Positions 57,367-64,000 of a stretch of 64,000 bases of DNA are shown here, piece after piece. This DNA comes from Mycobacterium rhizamassiliense (GTDB lineage Bacteria; Actinomycetota; Actinomycetes; Mycobacteriales; Mycobacteriaceae): NCBI RefSeq assembly GCF_900157375.1, contig NZ_LT721901.1, forward strand, positions 5,836,970-5,900,969. The letters run 5' to 3'. How positions within the stretch are numbered: the stretch's first letter is position 1; each line of letters begins with the position of its first letter. A program made the translations under genes and the position numbers. The notes beneath the pieces are model-generated. The model made no database searches. It saw nothing but the letters and a program-made list of their open reading frames with translations, and was not told where the DNA came from.

Positions 57367-58931
57367 CGGATTCGGCAAGCCGCGTGCCCGGGATGTTCAC
57401 CCTGGTGCTGCACACCCACCTGCCGTGGCTGGCCCATCACGGCCGCTGGCCGGTCGGCGAGGAATGGCTCTACCAGTCCTGGGCGGCGGCCTACCTGCCG
57501 CTGATGCGGGTGCTGCGCGAGCTGGCCGCCGAGGACCGGCACCGGCTGCTCACCCTCGGCGTCACCCCGGTGGTCAACGCCCAGCTCGACGACCCGTATT
57601 GCCTCGACGGCATGCAGCATTGGCTGGCCAACTGGAGGCTGCGCGCGGCCGAAGCCGCCAGCGTGCGCGCCACGCCGGCGTCGAAGTCCGCCGAATACCT
57701 GTCTTGCACGCCGGAAGCGTTGCGCGCGTTGGGAATCCGCGAGGGCGCCGAGGCCGACGACGCGCTGGACGACTTCGCCACCGCGTGGCGCCACGGTGGC
57801 AGCCCGCTGCTGCGCGGCCTGCTCGATGCGGGCACCGTGGAGTTGCTGGGCGGCCCGCTGGCCCACCCCTTCCAGCCGCTGCTGAACCCGCGGCTGCGCG
57901 AATTCGCGCTGCGCGAGGGCCTGGCCGACGCGCAGGCGCGGCTGGCGGCGCGGCCCACCGGCATCTGGGCGCCCGAGTGCGCCTACGCGCCCAGCATGGA
58001 GGCCGACTACGCGGCCGCCGGTGTCACGCACTTCATGGTCGACGGCCCCTCGCTGCACGGCGACACCGCGCTGGGCCGGCCGATCGGCGACACCGACGTG
58101 GTGGCCTTCGGCCGCGATCTGCAGGTCAGCTACCGGGTGTGGTCGCCGAAGTCCGGCTATCCCGGCCACGCGGCCTACCGCGACTTCCACACCTACGACC
58201 ACCTGACCGGGCTCAAGCCGGCCCGGGTCACCGGCCGCAGCGTGGGTTCCGAGGCCAAGGCGCCGTATGACCCCGAGCGGGCCGACCGCGCGGTCGACGT
58301 CCACGTCGCCGACTTCGTCGAGGTGGTCCGCAACCGGCTGCTCAGCGAGTCCGAGCGCATCGGGCGCCCGGCTCACGTGGTGGCCGCGTTCGACACCGAG
58401 CTGTTCGGCCATTGGTGGTACGAGGGACCGACCTGGCTGGCGCGGGTGTTGCGGGCGCTGCCGGCCGCCGGCGTGCGGGTGGGCACCCTGAGCGACGCGC
58501 TGGCCGACGGCTTCGTCGGCCAGCCGGTCGCGTTGCCGCCGAGCTCCTGGGGCTCGGGCAAGGACTGGCAGGTGTGGGCCGGCGAGCAGGTGGCCGACCT
58601 GGTCCAGCTCAACACCGAGGTCGTCGACACCGCGCTGAGCACCGTCGACAAGGCGCTGGCCAGCGACGGCCCGGTCGCCCGCGACCGCGTCGCCGACCAG
58701 ATCCTGCGCGAAACCCTGCTCACCGTGTCCAGCGATTGGCCGTTCATGGTCAGCAAGGACTCGGCCGCCGACTACGCCCGTTACCGCGCCCACCTGCACG
58801 CGCACGCCACCCGCGAGATCGCCGGGGCGCTGGCCTCGGGCCGGCGCGACACCGCGCAGCGGCTGGCCGAAGGGTGGAACCGCGCCGACGGGCTGTTCGG
58901 CGCCCTGGATGCACGAAGGCTGCCCCGATGA
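57363..58931 (+). CDS. GH57 branching enzyme
   Basis: A 522-aa family 57 glycoside hydrolase, orthologous to Rv3031 of M. tuberculosis, an alpha-1,4-glucan branching-type enzyme. The fold starts with VLHTHLPWLAHHG (His of the GH57 motif 1). The catalytic nucleophile is Glu205 in GIWAPECAYAP and the acid/base is Asp344 in AAFDTELFGHWWYEG. Length fits the bacterial GH57 branching group. GTG start and ATGA/GTGA overlaps on both sides show an operon with the methyltransferase and the glycosyltransferase. Confidence 0.93.
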   Translation: MTDSASRVPGMFTLVLHTHLPWLAHHGRWPVGEEWLYQSWAAAYLPLMRVLRELAAEDRHRLLTLGVTPVVNAQLDDPYCLDGMQHWLANWRLRAAEAASVRATPASKSAEYLSCTPEALRALGIREGAEADDALDDFATAWRHGGSPLLRGLLDAGTVELLGGPLAHPFQPLLNPRLREFALREGLADAQARLAARPTGIWAPECAYAPSMEADYAAAGVTHFMVDGPSLHGDTALGRPIGDTDVVAFGRDLQVSYRVWSPKSGYPGHAAYRDFHTYDHLTGLKPARVTGRSVGSEAKAPYDPERADRAVDVHVADFVEVVRNRLLSESERIGRPAHVVAAFDTELFGHWWYEGPTWLARVLRALPAAGVRVGTLSDALADGFVGQPVALPPSSWGSGKDWQVWAGEQVADLVQLNTEVVDTALSTVDKALASDGPVARDRVADQILRETLLTVSSDWPFMVSKDSAADYARYRAHLHAHATREIAGALASGRRDTAQRLAEGWNRADGLFGALDARRLPR

Positions 58932-60172
58932 GAATTCTGATGGTGTCGTGGGAGTACCCGCCGGTGGTGATCGGCGGGCTCGGCCGGCACGTGCATCACC
59001 TGTCGACCGCGCTGGCCGACGCCGGTCACGACGTCGTGGTCCTGTCCCGACGCCCCACGGACACCGACCCGAGCACCCACCCGTCCTCCGACGAGATGGC
59101 CGAGGGTGTGCGGGTGGTCGCCGCGGCGCAGGACCCACACGAATTCGCTTTCGGGACAGACATGATGGCCTGGACGCTGGCGATGGGCCATTCGATGATC
59201 CGCGCCGGGCTCAACTTGAAGAAGCCGGGCAGCGGGCGGCCGTGGCGCCCCGACGTCGTGCACGCGCACGACTGGCTGGTCGCCCACCCGGCCATCACCC
59301 TCGCCCAATTCTATGATGTGCCAATGGTTTCCACGATCCACGCGACCGAGGCCGGCCGGCATTCGGGCTGGGTCTCCGGCGCGATCAGCCGGCAGGTGCA
59401 CGCGGTCGAGTCGTGGCTGGTGCGCGAATCCGATTCGCTGATCACGTGTTCGGCGTCGATGGGCGACGAGATCACCGAGCTGTTCGGCCCGGGCCTCGCC
59501 GGAATCTCGGTGATCCGCAACGGAATCGACCCGGCGCGCTGGCCCTTCGCACCCCGCCGGCCGCGCACCGGCCCCGCCGAGCTGCTCTACGTCGGGCGCC
59601 TGGAATACGAGAAGGGTGTGCACGACGCGATCGCCGCGCTGCCGCGGATCAGGCGCACCCACCCGGGCACCACGCTGACCATCGCTGGCACCGGAACCCA
59701 GGAAGACTGGCTCGTCGAGCAGGCCCGTAAGCACAAGGTGCTCAAGGCAACTCAGTTCGCCGGGCATTGCGGCCACAACGAGCTGCTGGCGCTGCTGCAC
59801 CGCGCCGACGCCGCGGTGCTGCCCAGCCACTACGAACCGTTCGGCCTGGCCGCGCTGGAGGCCGCCGCGGCGGGCACCCCGCTGGTGACGTCGAACATCG
59901 GCGGCCTGGGCGAGGCGGTGATCAATGGGAAGACCGGTGTGTCATGTGCGCCGCGCGACGTGGCCGGGCTGGCCAACGCGGTGCGCGTCGTGCTCGACGA
60001 TCCCGACGCGGCCCAGCAGCGTGCCACCGCCGCCCGCGAACGGCTCACCTCAGATTTCGATTGGGAGACGGTGGCCAAGGAGACCGCGCAGGTGTATTTG
60101 GCCGCAAAGCGCGGCGAGCGTCAGCAGCAGCCGCGGATGCCCATCGTCGAGCACGCCCTGCCCGGCCGGTAG
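58928..60172 (+). CDS. GT4 glycosyltransferase, alpha-1,4-glucan elongating
   Basis: A 414-aa GT-B glycosyltransferase, same length as M. tuberculosis Rv3032, an enzyme that elongates the alpha-1,4-glucan of methylglucose lipopolysaccharides. The N-terminal acceptor side has MVSWEYPPVVIGGLGRHVHH, and the donor half has LLYVGRLEYEKGVHDA and the GT4 E-x7-E motif in HYEPFGLAALEAAAAG. Start ATG 58928 overlaps the GH57 stop (ATGA). The donor is likely a nucleotide-glucose. Confidence 0.93.
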   Translation: MRILMVSWEYPPVVIGGLGRHVHHLSTALADAGHDVVVLSRRPTDTDPSTHPSSDEMAEGVRVVAAAQDPHEFAFGTDMMAWTLAMGHSMIRAGLNLKKPGSGRPWRPDVVHAHDWLVAHPAITLAQFYDVPMVSTIHATEAGRHSGWVSGAISRQVHAVESWLVRESDSLITCSASMGDEITELFGPGLAGISVIRNGIDPARWPFAPRRPRTGPAELLYVGRLEYEKGVHDAIAALPRIRRTHPGTTLTIAGTGTQEDWLVEQARKHKVLKATQFAGHCGHNELLALLHRADAAVLPSHYEPFGLAALEAAAAGTPLVTSNIGGLGEAVINGKTGVSCAPRDVAGLANAVRVVLDDPDAAQQRATAARERLTSDFDWETVAKETAQVYLAAKRGERQQQPRMPIVEHALPGR

Positions 60173-60484
60173 TCGACGCCGGGGGTTCGAAGCCCGCGGG
60201 CCGACCTTAACGATGCAGCGGCGAAATAACGCTCGCGCCCAGCCGAACCAGGCTGGCGGCGATCCCGCGCGGCCGAACGGCCCTGGTCGCGGGCGCCAAC
60301 TGCGCATCGTCGCCGCGCCCGCCTCGCCGCCGATAGCCGCCCACTTTGCTGAAGCCAGGCACCACCGCACGATCCAAGGCACTGTCCACTAGCCAGCGCA
60401 TCTCGTCGACAACATCCATTGCCCACCCCGTTCCCCAAAACAGCTTCACTAAGCATGGACCATGACGGCGGTAACGTCGAGAGC
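60173..60484. other. 312-bp intergenic region with a possible gene remnant
   Basis: No intact gene is supported between the GT4 gene and the SDR39U1-like gene. The minus strand at 60207-60449 holds an 80-codon frame with the N-terminal look of a short-chain dehydrogenase (WLVDSALDRAVVPGFSKVGG and LVRLGASV), but no Rossmann TGxxxGxG motif follows. It could be a degraded SDR gene. ATG 60419 is its best start. Confidence 0.35.
60207..60419 (-). pseudogene. Possible short-chain dehydrogenase remnant
   Basis: About 70 codons (ATG 60419 to the stop at 60207) begin MDVVDEMRWLVDSALDRAVV, resembling the membrane-proximal N-terminus of mycobacterial short-chain dehydrogenases, then drift into Arg-rich sequence without the coenzyme-binding motif. 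The LVRLGASV stretch recalls the strand after the glycine motif, which would be missing. This is a weak match by eye, and a chance frame in GC-rich DNA is as likely. Confidence 0.25.
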
Positions 60485-61840
60485 ATGGGGGTGACTTTTT
60501 CCAGCGTGTTGAATGCGCCGCGCGACGAAGTTTTTGCCTGGCATGCTCGACCGGGGGCGTTCAACCGGCTCTCGCCGCCATGGTCGCCGCTGCGCGTGCT
60601 GACCGAGGCGACCTCGCTGCGCGACGGGCGCGCCGAACTCGCACTGCCCGGCGGGCTTCGCTGGGTGGCCGATCATCAAGCCGATTCCTACGATCCCCCC
60701 CGGCGTTTCGTCGACAGCATCGGCAGCCACGGGCTGGCCTCCCTGCCGGCCCGACTCGCGGTGCGCTGGCGCCACACCCACGATTTCGACGACCTCGGCG
60801 ATGGCCGGACGCGGGTCACCGACCGGGTTGAGACGCCGGTGCCCGGGGCCGCGCTGCGGCCGATGTTCGTCTATCGGCATCGCCAGTTGGCCGACGACCT
60901 GGCCGCGCACAGGCTGGCGGCCGAACACGGCCTGGCGCCGGCCACCGTCGCGGTCACCGGCTCGTCGGGGCTGGTCGGCGCCGCGCTGACGGCGTTTTTG
61001 AGCACCGGCGGCCATCGCGTCATCCGGCTGGTCCGCGGGACCGCGCGCGGCGCCGATGAGCGGCAGTGGAATCCCGACGATCCGGACCCTGAGCTGCTCG
61101 CCGGCGTCGATGCCGTCATCCACCTGGCCGGCGCCTCGATCGCCGGCCGATTCACCGAACAGCATCGAAACGCCATCTTGGACAGCCGCATTGGGCCCAC
61201 CCGCCGCCTCGCCGAACTCGTCGCGCGCACCGACGCCGGGCCCGCGGTGCTGATCTGCGCGTCGGCGGTCGGGTTCTACGGGTACGACCGCGGCGACGAC
61301 ACCCTCAACGAGGACAGCGACCGCGGCGAGGGGTTTCTGGCCGACGTCGTCGCGCAGTGGGAGGAGTCGACCGCGCCGGCCGAGCAGGCCGGGGTGCGGG
61401 TGGTGCGGATGCGCACCGGCATCGTGCAATCCCCTCGCGGCGGCACGCTGAAGCTGATGCGCCCGTTGTTCAGCGCGGGGCTGGGCGGCCGGCTGGGCGA
61501 TGGCCGGCAGTGGCTGTCCTGGATCGGCATCGACGACCTGGTCGACGCCTATCACCGCGCCCTGTGGGATGCGTCGCTGTCGGGTCCGGTGAATGCCGTT
61601 GCACCGCAACCGGTCCGCAACACCGAATACACCCGCACCCTCGCGCGCGTGCTGCGCCGGCCGGCGGTGCTACCCGTGCCGTCGCTGGCTCCCGCCCTGC
61701 TGCTCGGCCAGCAGGGCGCGCGCGAACTCGCGTGCGCCAGCCAGCGGGTGAGCCCCGGCAAGCTCAGCGGGGCCGGGCACCGGTTTCGCCAGCCCGACCT
61801 CGACCAGGCCCTGCGCCACCTGCTCGGGCGGGCCCGCTAG
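60485..61840 (+). CDS. TIGR01777/SDR39U1-like epimerase with N-terminal SRPBCC-like domain
   Basis: A 451-aa two-domain protein. Residues about 1-150 look like a SRPBCC/START-like domain (VFAWHARPGAFNRLSPPWSP, FDDLGDGRTRVTDRVETPVPGA). The C-terminal part is an SDR: VAVTGSSGLVGAALTAFL (nucleotide loop), AVIHLAGASIAGRFTEQHRN, and the C-terminal epimerase-type RPLFSAGLGGRLGDGRQWLSWIG (broken here). Such proteins are known in actinobacteria but their reaction is not. ATG 60485 has GAGAG just upstream; 60455 and 60419 are other starts. Confidence 0.85.
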   Translation: MGVTFSSVLNAPRDEVFAWHARPGAFNRLSPPWSPLRVLTEATSLRDGRAELALPGGLRWVADHQADSYDPPRRFVDSIGSHGLASLPARLAVRWRHTHDFDDLGDGRTRVTDRVETPVPGAALRPMFVYRHRQLADDLAAHRLAAEHGLAPATVAVTGSSGLVGAALTAFLSTGGHRVIRLVRGTARGADERQWNPDDPDPELLAGVDAVIHLAGASIAGRFTEQHRNAILDSRIGPTRRLAELVARTDAGPAVLICASAVGFYGYDRGDDTLNEDSDRGEGFLADVVAQWEESTAPAEQAGVRVVRMRTGIVQSPRGGTLKLMRPLFSAGLGGRLGDGRQWLSWIGIDDLVDAYHRALWDASLSGPVNAVAPQPVRNTEYTRTLARVLRRPAVLPVPSLAPALLLGQQGARELACASQRVSPGKLSGAGHRFRQPDLDQALRHLLGRAR

Positions 61841-61880
61841 AAACGCGGCATTCCCCGCCGGCTCCCCAGGACTGGCGGAC

Positions 61881-61917
61881 CACAATTTCATTCAGTAAGT
61901 TAATGTTTAAATTTGTG
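61881..61917 (+). promoter_or_regulatory. AT-rich candidate promoter of the carotenoid genes
   Basis: A short AT-rich island in otherwise GC-rich DNA. TAATGT (61901-61906) fits the TANNNT -10 pattern; CACAATTT (61881-61888) and AAATTTGTG (61909-61917) form imperfect inverted arms around it. AAGGGAGAG follows at 61918. The arrangement suits a regulated promoter for crtE-crtI; light or regulator control is inference. Confidence 0.4.
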
Positions 61918-61996
61918 AAGGGAGAGCAACTCTCTATTGGCTTCCGCGGGAAGCCAGCTGTCCGGTGTTTGTTTTCTCGTCGAAGGGGTACCGCGC

Positions 61997-63184
61997 GTGA
62001 ATCCGAGCCGTTCAAGCCAGCGGCTGACCGACCTTGCCAGGGGGGCCTCGGTGGGAGCTCTGCGTGCATTCCCAGGTCTGCGCCTCGCCGAAGTTGTCGA
62101 CAGCCCAGCGGCGGCACCCACCGCCGGCCAATTCGACACCTGGAAAACGGCTCTGCGTGAACAGGTCCTGTCCCGCGTCGTCGCCTTCGTCACCGCGCGG
62201 TGCGCCGACGAACTGGGCGCCTGCGGCGTCGACGTGGCCGGCAACATCCTGAGCGAGTTCGTCGACGGCGGCAAATGCCTGCGCTCGACGTTCATGTACC
62301 TGGGGTGGCTGTGCGGCGCACCGGGCAGCGACGCCGCCCTGTCCGCGGCCGCCAGCCTGGAGCTGCTGCACTCGTTCGCGCTGCTGCAGGACGACGTGAT
62401 GGACGATTCCGCATCGCGGCGCGGCCGCCCAGCAGCCCATCTGCAGTTTGCCGACTGGCATCACCGGCGCGGTCTGTCCGGGTCGTCGCGCCGCTTCGGC
62501 GAATCGGCGGCCACCCTGCTCGGCGATCTGTGCTTGATCTGGGCCGAGCAGATGCTGCGCGACAGCGGCCTGGCAGATTCGCACCTGGCGCGCGTCTGGC
62601 CGCGCTACGACGCCATGCGCACCGAGCTCGCGGTCGGCCAATTTGCCGATCTGGCAATCGATGTGCGCGACCTGCCCACGCTGGAATCGGTCCTGCAGGT
62701 GGCCCGGCTCAAGTCGGGCAATTACACGGTGCGCCGGCCGCTGGAGATCGGTGCCGCGATGGCGGGCTGCACCGAGGAGGTCCTGATCGCCCTTGGCGGT
62801 TACGGTTCGGCGATCGGCGAGGCCTTCCAGCTGCGCGACGACATTCTGGGCATCTTCGGCTCCCCCGAGCAAACCGGCAAGCCGAACAGCGGGGACCTGG
62901 TCGAGTGCAAGGCCACCAGCGTCGTGGTGGCCGCGCATCAGCTGGCCGATACCTCCACCCGGCGGCAACTGCAGCAGCTGATGACCTGCGAGACGCTTGA
63001 CGATGCCGCTCTCGAGCACTGGCGATCGCTGATCGTCACCACCGGAGCGGTGCAGCTGATCGAGGACCTCATCGCCGACCGCGTCGAGCAGGCGCGAAAA
63101 GCCTTGGATCGCGGCATGTTCGCCCATCCCCTGACCGCCGCGCTGATCGACATGGCCGGCCTGTGCACCCAGCGGGCGGCATGA
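61997..63184 (+). CDS. crtE: Geranylgeranyl diphosphate synthase
   Basis: Class I prenyl transferase making the C20 precursor of carotenoids. The first aspartate motif is DDVMD at residues 132-136 (in LLHSFALLQDDVMD), the second is FQLRDDILGIFG (Asp281-282), and the DGGKCLRSTFMY region carries the substrate-binding Lys/Arg. GTG 61997 (395 aa) follows AAGGGG by ten bases; a TTG at 61937 with AAGGGAGAG upstream is a good alternative (415 aa). It overlaps the next gene as ATGA. The carotenoid role comes from that neighbour. Confidence 0.88.
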   Translation: MNPSRSSQRLTDLARGASVGALRAFPGLRLAEVVDSPAAAPTAGQFDTWKTALREQVLSRVVAFVTARCADELGACGVDVAGNILSEFVDGGKCLRSTFMYLGWLCGAPGSDAALSAAASLELLHSFALLQDDVMDDSASRRGRPAAHLQFADWHHRRGLSGSSRRFGESAATLLGDLCLIWAEQMLRDSGLADSHLARVWPRYDAMRTELAVGQFADLAIDVRDLPTLESVLQVARLKSGNYTVRRPLEIGAAMAGCTEEVLIALGGYGSAIGEAFQLRDDILGIFGSPEQTGKPNSGDLVECKATSVVVAAHQLADTSTRRQLQQLMTCETLDDAALEHWRSLIVTTGAVQLIEDLIADRVEQARKALDRGMFAHPLTAALIDMAGLCTQRAA

Positions 63185-64000
63185 GCATCCGCACCGTGCC
63201 GGGTCGCACCGATCGCGTCGTCGTGGTCGGCGCCGGATTCGCCGGCCTTTCGGCCGCGCTGCAGCTGGCCGGCCGCGGCCGGGAGGTCACCGTGGTGGAC
63301 CGCAACCCGTGGCCGGGCGGACGGGCCGGCCGCCTCGACATCGACGGGTACCGGATGGACACCGGGCCGACGGTGCTGACGATGCCCGACATCATCGACG
63401 AGGCGTTCGCTGCCGTCGGCGAAACCTATTCGCAGCGAATGGAATTGCTGCCGGTGGACCCCGCCTACCGGGCGAAGTTCTCCGACGGCAGCACCATCGA
63501 CGTGCACAGCGACGCCGACCGGATGGCCGCCGCGGTGCGCGAATTCGCGGGCCCGCACCAGGAGGACGGCTACCGGCGGCTGCGCGACTGGCTGCACAGG
63601 CTGTACCGCACCGAGTTCGACGGATTCATCGATGCGAACTTCGACTCGCCGGTGTCGCTGCTCAATGGACGGCTGGCCAGGCTGACGGCCCTCGGCGGGT
63701 TCCGCCGCTGGGACACGATGATCAAGCGCCACATCACCGACCCACGGTTGCGGCGGGTCTTCACCTTCCAGTCGCTGTATGCGGGAGTGGCGCCGCAGCA
63801 GGCGCTCGCGGTCTACGCGGTGATCGCCTACATGGACACCGTGTCGGGCGTGTTCTTTCCCCGCGGCGGCGTGCGCGCGCTTCCCGACGCGCTGGCCGCG
63901 GCCGCCACCGACGCGGGGGTGCGATTCCGCTACTCCTCGGCGGTCACCGGGCTGGAGCGCAGCGGCGAACGGATCACCGCGGTGCGGACCGACCAAGACG
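63181..64000 (+). CDS. crtI: Phytoene desaturase (partial, runs off the window)
   Basis: The first 273 codons of a CrtI-type phytoene desaturase, cut by the window end. The N-terminus has the FAD loop VVVVGAGFAGLSAALQLAGRG, then DRNPWPGGRAGRL and MDTGPTVLTMPDI, and later TRGGVRALPDAL-type CrtI sequence (PRGGVRALPDALAAA, residues about 228-242). It starts at ATG 63181 inside the crtE stop (ATGA). Together with crtE this opens a carotenoid cluster. Confidence 0.95.
   Translation, partial: MSIRTVPGRTDRVVVVGAGFAGLSAALQLAGRGREVTVVDRNPWPGGRAGRLDIDGYRMDTGPTVLTMPDIIDEAFAAVGETYSQRMELLPVDPAYRAKFSDGSTIDVHSDADRMAAAVREFAGPHQEDGYRRLRDWLHRLYRTEFDGFIDANFDSPVSLLNGRLARLTALGGFRRWDTMIKRHITDPRLRRVFTFQSLYAGVAPQQALAVYAVIAYMDTVSGVFFPRGGVRALPDALAAAATDAGVRFRYSSAVTGLERSGERITAVRTDQD

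Noticed and set aside
56850..59138. A 762-codon minus-strand frame over the methyltransferase and GH57 genes
   Set aside because: Antisense to two enzymes with intact catalytic motifs; no domain or plausible start region.

Overview
The window is high-GC actinobacterial DNA from a slow-growing Mycobacterium. Gene order follows the M. tuberculosis chromosome (as I recall it) from ung (Rv2976c) to the Rv3030-Rv3032 cluster. Several genes absent from that stretch of M. tuberculosis (a kinase pair, an mmpS/mmpL locus, a carotenoid cluster) suggest a nontuberculous species, possibly close to the M. avium complex. The species call is inference. No insertion sequence, prophage or CRISPR array was seen.

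Layout. 1-8.7 kb: tail of rpmB, ung, thiL, a secreted DUF3515-like protein, ddl, gpsA, the F420 gene fbiD, ppk1 and mutT1. 8.7-15.8 kb: hupB with a 60-bp tandem repeat, leuCD with a divergent IclR regulator, a 20-bp tandem repeat, a PPOX/F420-type protein, tRNA-Glu and tRNA-Gln, gltX and a FAH-family hydrolase. 16-27.1 kb: two tandem MFS transporters, leuB-serA, an FAD oxidoreductase coupled to a WrbA-like flavoprotein, an NTF2-like protein, and ilvBNC behind a peptide-coding attenuator. 27.2-40.7 kb: cfp6, a DoxX protein, lppZ, and a gatCAB-pfkA locus interrupted by a ParA/MinD-like ATPase, a small HTH protein and two transmembrane Ser/Thr kinases, then an ACT protein. 40.7-49.9 kb: mmpL-mmpS-tetR with a promoter/operator, a Cys/Met PLP enzyme coupled to ligA, a MetE-like protein and lpqA. 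50-56.4 kb: a DUF4190-like membrane protein, mnmA-iscS, a PlsC-type and a GNAT/OlsB-type acyltransferase pair, and etfBA. 56.5-64 kb: three genes matching the methylglucose lipopolysaccharide cluster, an SDR39U1 epimerase-like protein, and the start of a carotenoid cluster (crtE, then crtI cut by the window end).

Functional links. Branched-chain and leucine synthesis (leuB, leuCD, ilvBNC) has both a local transcription factor and an attenuator. tRNA-Gln, tRNA-Glu, GluRS and GatCAB together form the indirect Gln-tRNA route. mnmA and iscS are translationally coupled, consistent with tRNA thiolation. Many pairs share 4-bp GTGA or ATGA overlaps, so most clusters look translationally coupled. Starts were often moved inside the longest open frame, using ribosome-binding sites, start/stop overlaps and remembered family lengths.
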